DNA of 64,000 nucleotides from Paenibacillus pasadenensis DSM 19293 (GTDB lineage Bacteria; Bacillota; Bacilli; Paenibacillales; Paenibacillaceae). Shown piece after piece: positions 42,543 to 52,108 of the stretch. Positions within the stretch are counted from its first letter, which is position 1. Every line of letters starts with the position of its first letter. The notes under the pieces were generated by a model. It was not told where the DNA came from. It ran no database searches and saw only the letters and a program-made list of their open reading frames with translations. Both the position numbers and the translations under genes were made by a program. The stretch covers positions 1 to 64,000 of the forward strand of contig NZ_AULW01000057.1 of assembly GCF_000422485.1 (NCBI RefSeq), given 5' to 3'.

Positions 42543-42582
42543 AAACAACCCTGCAGCGCCTGAAGGCGTTGCAAGGTTGTTC
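42543..42582 (-). terminator. Intrinsic terminator of the glucan-synthase-like gene
   Basis: On the minus strand ACAACCTTGCAACGCC pairs with GGCGCTGCAGGGTTGT around TTCA and is followed by a run of T. It lies 21 bases after the stop at 42603. Confidence 0.9.
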
Positions 42583-42602
42583 ATTCCCCCTTGAACCGAT
42601 GT

Positions 42603-45600
42603 TCAATATTTATGCATCGAGTCGATGTCAGATTCCGTCACGCGACGCTCCAGCACCAGGGTGATGCGGTGATGGCCGCCATCATCCGGAAGCGGAATCC
42701 GCGCCTCCGCGGACGCTTCGGACGGCTGCCCGCCGTTCATGACGACGACCGCCTCCGAGGCGTTCAGGCGATGCGGATTGAGCACGCGGATGTCCAGCCG
42801 GGACGTTCCGATGCGGTAGCGGATCGCATAGGAAGGCCACTCCGCCGGAATGCGCGGACGCACGATCAGCTCGCGCCCCTCGCGGCTGAGCCCGAGAATC
42901 CACTCCAGCCCAGCCTGGTACATCCAGCCCGAAGCGCCGGTGTACCACGTCCAGCCCGCTTTGCCGCCGTAGGTGTCGGTCGTGTAGACGTCCGCCGCCA
43001 TGACGTAAGGCTCGCCGCCGTAGCGGCGCACGTCGCCGGGAGACTTGGCGTGGCTGACCGGATTGAGCAGGCGGAACAGCTCCGCCGCCTTGCCGCCCTC
43101 GCCGAGCGCGCTCCACGCGACGATGCTCCAGATGACGCCGTGCGTATACTGGGCGCCGTTCTCGCGCAGTCCCGGTGGATAGCCTTGGATATATCCGGGC
43201 GTCGGCTCGGTCTTGTCGAACGCCGGCGTCAGCAGCCGCGCCAGCATGAGGCCGCGGTCGACGAGCTCCCGGTCGAACGATCCCATCGCCTTGCGCGCCC
43301 GCTCCGGAGGCGCGCCTCCGGAGATGACGGACCAGGACTGGGCGATGGCGTCGATCCTGCATTCCCGCGCTTCGTTCGTGCCGATCCAGACGCCTTCGTC
43401 GGTGCAGGCGCGGCGGTACCATTCCCCGTCCCACGCATGCTCGTTGATCGCCGCCATGATCCGCTCGCGCTCCTTGCGGTAATGGGCCGCGCGGACCTCG
43501 TCGCCCATCCGCAGGCAGACCGGAGCGAACTTTTCCAGCACGACGCACAGGAACCATCCGAGCCACACACTCTCGCCCCTGCCCTCGTCGCCGATCGAGT
43601 TCATGCCGTCGTTCCAGTCGCCGATGCCCATCAGCGGAATGCCGTGGCGGCCGGCGGTCAGCCCCTTCTCGATCGCGCGCACGCAGTGCTCGTAAAGCGT
43701 GCCCTCCTCGCCGGAAAGCACGGTCGCCTCGTAGCGCTCATGCTCCTCCTCGGAGAGCGGCTCGCTCGTCAGATAAGGGGCTCGTTCCCCGAAGACGTCC
43801 CAGTCGTCGGTGAAAACGGCGTAGCGCGCCGACGCGTACGGCAGCCAGAGCAGATCGTCGGTGTACTTGGTGCGGATGCCCTTGTGCGTCTCCTCATGCC
43901 ACCAGTGCTGCACGTCCCCCTCCAGGTACTGATGCGAGGCGTTGAGCAGCAGCTGCCGGCGCGTCAGGTCGGGCCGCGCATGGAGCAGCGAGAGCGAGTC
44001 CTGCAGCTGGTCGCGGAAGCCGTACGCGCCGCCCGCCTGGAAAAAGGCGGTGCGGGCCCAGACGCGGCAGCTCAGCGCCTGGTACAGCAGCCAGCCGTTC
44101 AGCAGCAAGTCCATTTCCTTGTCCGGCGTCTCCACCTCGATGCCGCCGAGCAGCTCCCGCCAGTGCGCCTCCGAGGCGGGCAGCACGGCCTCGCAGGCTT
44201 CGGGCGATGCATATTTGCGAGCGAGGCCGAGCGCCTCTTCCCGCGTTCCGCCCGCGCCGAGCACGACGTACATCCGCCGTTCCTCGCCCGGAGCGAGCAC
44301 AAGCTCCCTCCGCACGACGCCGCAGCTGTCCGCCGCCGCTCCCGCGCGCCCGCCGAGGGCGGCCCGGCCCATTCCCGCCGGACAATACGGCCCGTGCCCG
44401 CGGCCGATGAATTCCCTGCGGTCATCCGTATAGTCCGCCGGCATGCCGCCATCCCCCGCGCCGTCCGCCGTCACCAGCAGGAACGCCTCGGCATCGCGGA
44501 ACGTCTCCTGGTAAGCGTTGCGGGCCAGCAGCGCCTCCGCCTCCGCGTCCCACTCCGTGGCGATCGCCTGGACGCCGCCCGTGCTGACGCCGAGCACCCA
44601 GGCGCAATAGGCGGTCGCCGACAGCCGGCGCGGCCGGCCGGAGTCGTTGCGCAGCCGCAGCTCGGTCACTTTGACCGGATCCTGCGGATGCACGGCGACG
44701 CTCGCCTCCTGCGTCAGCCCTTCCATGCGGGTCAGCAGCCGCGTGAACCCGCGTCCATGCTCGATGCGGAACTCGCGCGCCTCGCCCGGAGCAGGAGACG
44801 CGGTCCAGAACTTGCCGCTCTCCTCGTCGCGGACGTAGATCAGCTCGCCGGCCGGATCGACGACAGGGTCGTTGGACCACGGACTGAGCTTGAACTCGCG
44901 GCTGTTGCTGAACCAGCTGTAGCCCGTGCCCCGCTCCGTGACGAGCGTGCCGAAGCGCGGATTCGCGATGACGTTGCTCCAAGGCACCGGCAGCGGCTGG
45001 CCCGGCTGCAGCCGGATGACGTAGTTCCCCCCGTCCGGGCGGAATCCGCCCCAGCCGTTGAAGAACAGCAGCTCCTCCTCCGGCTCGAGCGGCAGCGCCG
45101 AGATGCCCGTCCGCTTGCGCGTCTCCAGCGCGGCTTCGTCCCAGTCGACTAGCTGCAGCGCGAACGAGTCCGGCGGCAAGCCGACGACGTCACGCTCCGA
45201 TTCGGGAATGCGTTCTCGTTCTATTCCTTCCATTAAAAGGTCGCGATTCGAATAACTATTTCGATCCGCTTCCGGAAGAACGACCCGCAGCTGCGCGCCG
45301 AGGCTCGGTCCGTCCGCCCGCAGCGTGACGCGCGCCGCCGTCTCCAGCAGCAGCGCCTGCTCCTCCGTCAGCCTCGACGAGGCGATCGGGTACAAGCCTC
45401 CTCCGACCGCATACGGCGGATAGGACACCGCCGATTGGACCGCCAGCAGCAAGGCGTCCTGCAGCGCCTGCTGGTAGCCCTCGCCGCTTTCGTTCAGCAG
45501 CACGAGGTCGAACGCGAGGCCGAGCCGGCGCAGGTAGCCGTGGCCGTTCACCAGCCTCGTCGCGAACGGCATGTCCGCGGCGTCCTCGATGCGCAGCAGC

Positions 45601-48600
45601 ACGATCGGCAAATCGCCGGACAGGCCGAGCGGCCACAGTCCCGGCTGACCGAGGCGGTTGCGGCGGATCGCTTCGGCGCGCTCCTTGGCTTGCGGCGGAG
45701 CGTACAGGACCCGTCCGGCCAGCATCTGCATCGCCGCAGCCTCGGCCTCGTCCAGCCGATGCTGCCGCAGCGCGATGGCGCTAAGCGTCCAAGCGAGCTC
45801 GAACGCGGCTTCCCGCTTGCCGGGCGCGAGCAGCTCGCGCACGAGCTGCAGCGCTTCGCCGCGCGAGGCGGCCAGGCCGCTCACCGCGGTCAGCACCGTC
45901 CGCGCGCCAGGCTCGAGACGCAGCTTGCGGCGCATGACGAACGCTGGATCGAGCACCGCTCCGGTCGAGCCTTCGAGCTTCTCGTCCGCGCAGCGCGGAG
46001 CGGCAAGCGAGTGGCCGCGGCCGATGAACTTCGCGCGGTCCGTCTCGTATTCCGCCGGTCCGACCGCTTCGGGTCCGGCATGAAGCATGTGCACCGCCCA
46101 CAGCGGCTTCTCCTCCTGCGAGCGCGGCCTCCGCCAGGCGAGCAGCGCGCCGCTCGCCTCGTCCCGGGACGTCTGCACGAACAGCTTGCTGAACGCCGGA
46201 TGCGCATCGTCGACGGAGGGCGGCGCAAGCGCGAGCTCCACATAAGTGGTCACCTCGAGAAGACGCGTTTCGCGGCTTTCATTCTCCAGCGTCAGCGTCC
46301 GGATCTCCGCCGCATGCTCCGGCGCGACGACGATCGCCATCTCGCAGCTGACGCCGCCCTCGCTGCGCCGGAACTCGGCGCGGTCAAGCCGGAAGCGCGC
46401 GCTCGCGCCGCTGCCCTCGCTGCCGACGGGATAAAAGCTGGGCGACCAGAACAGCCCCCCGCTCAGATCGCGGATGTAGACGGCCGGCCCGTACGCCGGC
46501 ACCACCGCGTCCTCCCGCCAGCGCGTGAAGGACAGGCCCTCGCTGCGCAGCTGGCCCGTGCCGTCGGCCGTCACGAAGGACGTGAACGTGCCGTTGGACA
46601 GCACGCAGGCTTCCGGCACCGCGGTCACCGGATGCTCGAACATGCGCGTGCCTCGGCCGTCCTCGGCCGGAGCCGTGCGGGACGCGCCCGAGCGCAGCGC
46701 CTGCGGAGCGATGACCGTCGCCCGGTCCGGCAGCCGCTCCTGCAGCAGCAGCTCCGCCGCCTGGACGCGCGGATCGGCATGGAAGCGGTCGACCATCGAG
46801 ACGTCGAGCAGCAGATTGCCGAGCGTCATCAGGCTCATGCCCTGATGATGCGCCATGAAGCTTTTTACGACTCGATGGCCGGTCCCGTCCGGCAGCCGCG
46901 ACGGCTGCAGGTCGACGGCCTCGTAAAAGCCGTATTTGCCCCTCGCGCCCATCCGCTCGAAGCGCTCCAGGTTGTCCATGCCCTCGGCCGGGTCCCATGG
47001 CAGCGCCATGACTGCCGCATACGGGGCGAGCACGAGCTCCTTGTCCAGCCCGCGCTGGAAGCCGAGGCCCGGCACGCCGAACGCGCGGTACTGATAGTTC
47101 ATGTCGTAGTCGAATCCGTAGTAGCCCGATTCGGAAATGCCGTACGGCACGTCCTTCGACCGGGCATAGTCCTTTTGCCGCTGGACGACGGCCCGGTACG
47201 TGCTGTCCCAGAGGGAGCCGCGATACGTGCGCATGAGCAGCGCCGGCATCAGGTACTCGAACATCGTGCCCGACCAGCTGAGCAGCGCCGGCCGCCGGCC
47301 GATCACCGTCAGCGAGCGGCCGAGGCGGAACCAATGCGACGCGGGCAGCTGGCCTTGCGCGATCGCGAGGAAGCTCGCCTGCCGCGCTTCCGAGGCGAGC
47401 AGGTCGTACAGGATGTCGTCTCGCCGATCCTGATCGGCATGGTAGCCGAGCGCGAGCAGCTGCGCCTCGCTGTTGTAGAGCGGCCGGAAGTCCGTCTCGC
47501 GCGCGTAGGCGTCGAGCCGCATCGCCAGTCGGGCCGCTTCGTCCGTCCAGGGACCGCTCTCGCGGGCGGCGTATTCCTCCACGCCGGCCTTGGCCGCGAT
47601 CAGATAGGCGACGAGGTTGCCGGAGTCGACCGTGGACACGTACCGCGGATGGAGAGGCTGCAGCGTCGTCGTATCGTACCAGTTGAACAGATGCCCGTGC
47701 CATCGCTCCATCCGCTCGAGCGTATCCATCGTGCGGCTCATCCGCTCGATCATCTCGGAGCTGGCGATGAAGCCGAAGTCGCGCGCCGTCACCGTGCAGG
47801 CGAGCATGAGCCCGATGTTCGTCGGCGACGTGCGATGCGCGACCCCGCGGTCAGGCTCGAGCTGCACGTTGTCCGGCGGCAGCCAATGATCCTGTTCGCC
47901 GGCGAAGTCGGCATAATAGCTCCAGATCGAGGCGGCGAGCGCGCGCAGCTCCTGCCGCTCCTCCGCTTGCAGGCGCGGCTCCGAAACGGACGGACGGCCG
48001 TTCAGCCACGTAGCGGCAAGCGGCGCGGCCAGCCAGGCGACAGCCAGGATCGCGCTCAGCGCGAGCAGGCCGGACGGCGCTCCGGATAGCCATGCCGCGG
48101 CAGGCACGAGCAGCGCCAGCGCCGTGCCGGAAGCGCGGAACGCCAGCAGCCGGCGGTCGGACGCGCGCTCGATGTCGGCGGCGCTTTTCCACTCGAGCAG
48201 CCTCCGGCGGCTGATGCCGGTCCGATACAGCGTGCGCGCGATCGCATCGGCCATGAGCGCCGTCTGATACGGCAGCAGGATCAGCAGCAGCAGCGACTGC
48301 AGCAGCGAGGCGCCGAGCCGGCCCGGATGGCGCAGCACGTACGCCGGCGCGGCGAGCGCCTGCAGCAACGGCAGCAGCGCCGTCAGCAGGGCGGCCGCCA
48401 GCAGCGCGGCGCGGGAGCCCGCCGGCAGCAAAGGCGCGAGCAGCGCGATCATATACAGGGCCGGCGGCATGAGGCTGCGGCGCAGGTTGTCGACGATCTG
48501 CCAGCGCGTGATCGGCCCGAGATCGACCGGCCGCGGCGTGCCCGCGCAGTCGCGCACCTGGCGCTTCAGCCAGCAGAGCAGCTGCCAGTCGCCGCGCACC

Positions 48601-51041
48601 CAGCGGTGCAGGCGCAGCTGCCACGCGCGCAGGCTCGCCGGATGGCTGTCTACGAGCTCGATGTCGGACAGCAGCCCGCCCCGCAGGAAGCCCCCTTCGA
48701 GCAGATCGTGGCTGAGCACCGTATTGTCGGGGATGCGCTCGCTCAGCAGGCGGCGGAACAGTCCGGCATGGAAGATGCCTTTGCCCGTGAAGATGCCTTC
48801 GCCGACGCCGTCCTGATACGGATCCGACACCGCGAAGGCGTACGGGTCGATGCCCGGCGTGCCGGCCCAGAGCGCGGCGAGGCGCGAGGACGAGGCGCTG
48901 TCGCTGCTGATCGCGATTCGCGGCTGCAGCACCGCATAGCCTTCCTTGACGCGGGTGCCGGCCGCGTTCAGGCGCGGCGCGTTGTACGGCAGATGCATCG
49001 TGCCGACCATGCGCTGGGCGCTGCCGAACGGCAGCTGCGTGTCCGCGTCGAGCGTGATGACGTAAGCGATGCGGGCGTAGACGGAGGCGTCGGATTCGCG
49101 ATGCGTGAATGTCGTGCCTTCGTCTCCGGCGAGCAGCCGGGCGAGCTCGACGACTTTGCCGCGCTTGCGCTCCCACCCCATCCAGACGCCCTCCGCCTCG
49201 TTCCAGACGCGCCGCCGCTGCAGCAGGTGGAACGTCGTGCCGTCCTCGCCGTACTTGCGGTTCAGCCGGCGGATCTCCCCGGCAGCGAGCTCGACCAGCT
49301 CGGCGTCGCCGCTCGCATGCTCCTTCGGCGCATCGGCGAAGTCGCCGAGCAGCGCGAAGTGGAAGCGGCCGTCGCGATTGGCGAGATAATGGAGCTCCAG
49401 CCTGCGGGCGAGCTGGCGCACTTCCTCCTCCGTCGACCAAATGACCGGAATGACGATCAGCGTGGAAGCGTCCTCCGCTACCCCGTCCGCATAATCGTAG
49501 CGCAGCAGCGGACGCGTCGGCATCGTCCGGCCGATCGCGCCGTGCAGCAGCGCGACCGCCCATTCCGAGGCCGGCAGCAGGAGCAGCAGCGCCGCCCCCA
49601 GCCACATCCATGCCGTCCATGCCTGGACGGATGCCCCGCGGACGAGCAGCAGCAGCGCCGCGGCGCAGAGGGCGAACGAGCCGGCCAGCAGCGTCAAATA
49701 GACCGCGCTGCGGCGGCGCAGCAGGCCCGTCTCCGGCAAACGCCGTGAGCGGACGGAGCTGCAGATCTCGACGCGCAGCCGATGCCGGCCCTCGGGCTCG
49801 AGCAAGTAGTAGGCCGCGTACGCCGCGCGCGGCGGCAATCCTGCCGCCGGATCGTCTTGCGGAGCAAGCGCTGCGGTCGCGGCGATAGGCCGTCCTGCAG
49901 CGGACGACTCTCGCGCCGCCGCATCCGCCAAGAAGCTCTCGCCGGTCGCCTTCGCCGCATCGGCGTCGCGGCCGCCCGTCCGTCCGCGCGCCTGCTGCGC
50001 CGGCACAGCCTCCGGCAGCGGGCCGGCCGCTGCCGCCAGCGCCTCGGCCGCCAGCCGCACGGCATGCTCGGCGACGAGCTTCTCCGGCAGGCCGAGCCGC
50101 GCCGCCAGGCGCGACGCCGCGCCGCGCAGCGTCGCGCGGCTCTCGGCGTCGAGGCGCGGATACATGCCGCTCGCTTCGCCGCGCAGCACGCGCTCGGTCA
50201 CGCTCAGCTCCTCGAGCAGCCGCTCCCAAGGCGTTCGCTCGGCAGCCCGCAGGCTGCCGATGAGACGGCCCGCCTGCATCTGATAGGATGCCTGCAGGCG
50301 CGTCTCGTAAGCGTTCAGCCGGGCGAGGCTCTCGCTGCCGTTGTCGAGCCGCAGCAGCAGCCAACGCCGCACCTCCTCGGAGTCATCCGCCCACTCCCGC
50401 AGTCGGGCGACGAGATGAGCGACGACCGCTCCCGAAAGCGCAATGTCGCGTCCGGCGCGGTCGAGCGCCTCGGTCAGGCTCAGCGCGTCCGGACGGCCCT
50501 TGGCGGAGATGGCGGCGCGCAGGATGCGCTCGGACGCCATGCAGGCGTCATGCCTCTGCCCGACCTCGCGGAATACTTCCGAGAGGCGGCGGAACAGGCA
50601 GCAGCGCAGCGCCAGGGGCAGCGCCCACGTCTCGGCGAGCGACAGCACGGATACTTCCTGGTAGGCATCGAGATAAGTCCGGAAGGTCGCGGAATCGTAC
50701 TGGCCCGAGACGGCGTCCAGATAACCGTCGCAGACCGCCTCGGCGCGCGTATGGCCCGAGCGCCGGATCCAGGGCAGCCGGCTCAATCCGCCCTGCCGCA
50801 GCTCCTGCTCGGCATGATAGCCTTGCTCCTGGATGAATTCGGCATGGTCCAGCAGCCATTCCGCGGCAGGCTGGACGCAGCCGTCCTCGCCGCTCTGGCG
50901 GAGCCGGTCCGCGAAGCCGGTCATCGAGGCCAGCTGCCGGCCGAGCGCTTTGCGCTGGCGGACGGGCGAGCGCCCCCTCGCCGTATCGTGGGTCAAGGCA
51001 AGCTCCCGGGCCGCCTTGATGATCAAATCCATAGTCGTCAT
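42603..51041 (-). CDS. Cyclic beta-glucan synthase-like protein (GT84 plus GH94-type domains)
   Basis: The 2812-residue protein follows the NdvB/ChvB plan. It has a long N-terminal regulatory part and a membrane glycosyltransferase core. That core shows YVITLDADTQLPFG, GKGIFHAGLFRRLLSERI, SHDLLEGGF and the Q-x-x-RW-like HRWVRGDWQ, with hydrophobic helices near 850-1000. A glycoamylase-like domain follows (MAHHQGMSLMTLGNLLL), then a C-terminal GH94 phosphorylase region with MGIGDWNDGMNSIGDEG holding the catalytic Asp. It would polymerise UDP-glucose and trim or cyclise the glucan. The linkage is inferred. The start at 51041 follows AGGGGG. A palindrome lies just upstream. Confidence 0.87.
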   Translation of the reverse strand: MTTMDLIIKAARELALTHDTARGRSPVRQRKALGRQLASMTGFADRLRQSGEDGCVQPAAEWLLDHAEFIQEQGYHAEQELRQGGLSRLPWIRRSGHTRAEAVCDGYLDAVSGQYDSATFRTYLDAYQEVSVLSLAETWALPLALRCCLFRRLSEVFREVGQRHDACMASERILRAAISAKGRPDALSLTEALDRAGRDIALSGAVVAHLVARLREWADDSEEVRRWLLLRLDNGSESLARLNAYETRLQASYQMQAGRLIGSLRAAERTPWERLLEELSVTERVLRGEASGMYPRLDAESRATLRGAASRLAARLGLPEKLVAEHAVRLAAEALAAAAGPLPEAVPAQQARGRTGGRDADAAKATGESFLADAAARESSAAGRPIAATAALAPQDDPAAGLPPRAAYAAYYLLEPEGRHRLRVEICSSVRSRRLPETGLLRRRSAVYLTLLAGSFALCAAALLLLVRGASVQAWTAWMWLGAALLLLLPASEWAVALLHGAIGRTMPTRPLLRYDYADGVAEDASTLIVIPVIWSTEEEVRQLARRLELHYLANRDGRFHFALLGDFADAPKEHASGDAELVELAAGEIRRLNRKYGEDGTTFHLLQRRRVWNEAEGVWMGWERKRGKVVELARLLAGDEGTTFTHRESDASVYARIAYVITLDADTQLPFGSAQRMVGTMHLPYNAPRLNAAGTRVKEGYAVLQPRIAISSDSASSSRLAALWAGTPGIDPYAFAVSDPYQDGVGEGIFTGKGIFHAGLFRRLLSERIPDNTVLSHDLLEGGFLRGGLLSDIELVDSHPASLRAWQLRLHRWVRGDWQLLCWLKRQVRDCAGTPRPVDLGPITRWQIVDNLRRSLMPPALYMIALLAPLLPAGSRAALLAAALLTALLPLLQALAAPAYVLRHPGRLGASLLQSLLLLILLPYQTALMADAIARTLYRTGISRRRLLEWKSAADIERASDRRLLAFRASGTALALLVPAAAWLSGAPSGLLALSAILAVAWLAAPLAATWLNGRPSVSEPRLQAEERQELRALAASIWSYYADFAGEQDHWLPPDNVQLEPDRGVAHRTSPTNIGLMLACTVTARDFGFIASSEMIERMSRTMDTLERMERWHGHLFNWYDTTTLQPLHPRYVSTVDSGNLVAYLIAAKAGVEEYAARESGPWTDEAARLAMRLDAYARETDFRPLYNSEAQLLALGYHADQDRRDDILYDLLASEARQASFLAIAQGQLPASHWFRLGRSLTVIGRRPALLSWSGTMFEYLMPALLMRTYRGSLWDSTYRAVVQRQKDYARSKDVPYGISESGYYGFDYDMNYQYRAFGVPGLGFQRGLDKELVLAPYAAVMALPWDPAEGMDNLERFERMGARGKYGFYEAVDLQPSRLPDGTGHRVVKSFMAHHQGMSLMTLGNLLLDVSMVDRFHADPRVQAAELLLQERLPDRATVIAPQALRSGASRTAPAEDGRGTRMFEHPVTAVPEACVLSNGTFTSFVTADGTGQLRSEGLSFTRWREDAVVPAYGPAVYIRDLSGGLFWSPSFYPVGSEGSGASARFRLDRAEFRRSEGGVSCEMAIVVAPEHAAEIRTLTLENESRETRLLEVTTYVELALAPPSVDDAHPAFSKLFVQTSRDEASGALLAWRRPRSQEEKPLWAVHMLHAGPEAVGPAEYETDRAKFIGRGHSLAAPRCADEKLEGSTGAVLDPAFVMRRKLRLEPGARTVLTAVSGLAASRGEALQLVRELLAPGKREAAFELAWTLSAIALRQHRLDEAEAAAMQMLAGRVLYAPPQAKERAEAIRRNRLGQPGLWPLGLSGDLPIVLLRIEDAADMPFATRLVNGHGYLRRLGLAFDLVLLNESGEGYQQALQDALLLAVQSAVSYPPYAVGGGLYPIASSRLTEEQALLLETAARVTLRADGPSLGAQLRVVLPEADRNSYSNRDLLMEGIERERIPESERDVVGLPPDSFALQLVDWDEAALETRKRTGISALPLEPEEELLFFNGWGGFRPDGGNYVIRLQPGQPLPVPWSNVIANPRFGTLVTERGTGYSWFSNSREFKLSPWSNDPVVDPAGELIYVRDEESGKFWTASPAPGEAREFRIEHGRGFTRLLTRMEGLTQEASVAVHPQDPVKVTELRLRNDSGRPRRLSATAYCAWVLGVSTGGVQAIATEWDAEAEALLARNAYQETFRDAEAFLLVTADGAGDGGMPADYTDDRREFIGRGHGPYCPAGMGRAALGGRAGAAADSCGVVRRELVLAPGEERRMYVVLGAGGTREEALGLARKYASPEACEAVLPASEAHWRELLGGIEVETPDKEMDLLLNGWLLYQALSCRVWARTAFFQAGGAYGFRDQLQDSLSLLHARPDLTRRQLLLNASHQYLEGDVQHWWHEETHKGIRTKYTDDLLWLPYASARYAVFTDDWDVFGERAPYLTSEPLSEEEHERYEATVLSGEEGTLYEHCVRAIEKGLTAGRHGIPLMGIGDWNDGMNSIGDEGRGESVWLGWFLCVVLEKFAPVCLRMGDEVRAAHYRKERERIMAAINEHAWDGEWYRRACTDEGVWIGTNEARECRIDAIAQSWSVISGGAPPERARKAMGSFDRELVDRGLMLARLLTPAFDKTEPTPGYIQGYPPGLRENGAQYTHGVIWSIVAWSALGEGGKAAELFRLLNPVSHAKSPGDVRRYGGEPYVMAADVYTTDTYGGKAGWTWYTGASGWMYQAGLEWILGLSREGRELIVRPRIPAEWPSYAIRYRIGTSRLDIRVLNPHRLNASEAVVVMNGGQPSEASAEARIPLPDDGGHHRITLVLERRVTESDIDSMHKY

Positions 51042-51059
51042 GATTCCCCCTGGGTAGCC

Positions 51060-51073
51060 TGAAGTGTACTTCA
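51060..51073. promoter_or_regulatory. Palindromic operator candidate upstream of the glucan-synthase-like gene
   Basis: TGAAGT-GT-ACTTCA is a perfect six-base inverted repeat 19 bases before the ATG. On the minus strand it contains TACACT, a possible -10 box. The neighbouring AraC-type regulator is one possible binder, but AraC sites are usually direct repeats. Confidence 0.35.
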
Positions 51074-51105
51074 ACTAAATATTCCCAAGGGGGGACGATT
51101 TTATA

Positions 51106-51133
51106 AAAAAAAGATCCGGCGGCTACCGGATCT
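51106..51133 (-). terminator. Intrinsic terminator overlapping the AraC-type gene stop codon
   Basis: On the minus strand AGATCCGG pairs with CCGGATCT and is followed by eight T. The TAG stop at 51123-51125 is in the loop. Confidence 0.88.
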
Positions 51134-51908
51134 CGGACGGACTTTTGCCCGTGTACTGCTTGAATTGGCGGCTGAAAAAAAAGATGTCGCGGTAGCCGAG
51201 CGCGTCGGCCACCTCGGTCACGTTCATGCCGCCGTGCATGAGCAGATGCTGCGCCCGCTCGATGCGGGTGCGGATCATGTACGTCTGGACGGGGATCCCG
51301 ATGATCTCCTTGAACTTGATGCTGAAATACCTCGGCGAAAGGCCCGCGCGGCCCGCCAGATCCTCGACGCGATGGGAGATGCCGGGATTTTGACGGATGT
51401 AGTTGGCGATCTCCTGGATCGCCTCCGTCAGCTGGTTGCTCGCCTTGCGCTCCACCGGAGCCTGGCGGTCGTCCCGCAGCAGATGGATCATCAGCTGCTT
51501 GAGGAGGAGCCTCGCCTCCTCCTCGGCGGCGAACAGCTGGACGAGGAACAGGCGCACGTAGCGCGAGAGGAGGTATTCGAATTCCACCGTATCTTCGAGG
51601 ACGCGGTGACGGGCGGGCACCTCGCCGGGGTCGCCCTCGACATCGAAGTGGATGTAGGTCAGGACGAGCGGCTTTTGCGGGTTGTGGACCGCGCTCGTAT
51701 AGTCGCCGGGGCGGAACAGGAAGCAGCTGCCGGCCTCGAGCGGATAAGGCTCGTTGTTCAGCAGCAGCTCTCCTTCCCCGCTCCAGACATAGAACAGGTC
51801 GTAGTTTGCCATCGGCTTGTCCCGGCGGGGCCATTTCCAATTCGGCTCGCAGACGATCTTGGCGAAGGATGGAAGCAGGACGAACGATGAGGGCGGTACG
51901 TGCAGCAT
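51123..51908 (-). CDS. AraC-family transcriptional regulator with cupin sensor domain
   Basis: The 261-residue protein has an N-terminal cupin-like half (FYVWSGEGELLLNNEPYPLE, GSCFLFRPGDY) that probably binds a small sugar-like ligand. A C-terminal double helix-turn-helix follows (HRVEDLAGRAGLSPRYFSIK, MNVTEVADALGYRDIFFFSR, ending YTGKSPSEIR). Such proteins usually activate sugar-related genes. GGGGAGGT lies four bases before the ATG. It is upstream of, and in the same direction as, the glucan-synthase-like gene, but a terminator separates them. Regulation of that gene is an inference. Confidence 0.9.
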   Translation of the reverse strand: MLHVPPSSFVLLPSFAKIVCEPNWKWPRRDKPMANYDLFYVWSGEGELLLNNEPYPLEAGSCFLFRPGDYTSAVHNPQKPLVLTYIHFDVEGDPGEVPARHRVLEDTVEFEYLLSRYVRLFLVQLFAAEEEARLLLKQLMIHLLRDDRQAPVERKASNQLTEAIQEIANYIRQNPGISHRVEDLAGRAGLSPRYFSIKFKEIIGIPVQTYMIRTRIERAQHLLMHGGMNVTEVADALGYRDIFFFSRQFKQYTGKSPSEIR

Positions 51909-51943
51909 GTAGACCTCCCCGGTTTCACGGTACGTTTTTCGTC

Positions 51944-51973
51944 ATCATACCTTACTGGAGCGACCTCCGGCAA
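51944..51973 (-). promoter_or_regulatory. Promoter candidate of the AraC-type gene
   Basis: TTGCCG (51968-51973) and TATGAT (51944-51949) are 18 bases apart on the minus strand, 36 bases upstream of the start codon. Confidence 0.6.
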
Positions 51974-52022
51974 GAAGCAGAAAGAATGCTTTTTGTCCCT
52001 CCCCGGCAAGGTCATAAAATGG

Positions 52023-52028
52023 TATAAT
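52023..52028 (+). promoter_or_regulatory. Extended -10 promoter element of the aminotransferase gene
   Basis: TGGTATAAT reads on the plus strand 80 bases before the start codon. No good -35 box is seen, which is common for extended -10 promoters. Confidence 0.6.
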
Positions 52029-52108
52029 GACACCCGAACGCCAATGCCTGCCGGGACTGCGCCGACGCGGCCCGGACACATCGACCCTGGAAGGACGGAA
52101 GAGGAATC

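Noticed and set aside
45435-48089. An 884-codon plus-strand frame inside the glucan-synthase-like gene
   Set aside because: It is an antisense shadow of a gene with catalytic motifs and shows no start signal or domain.
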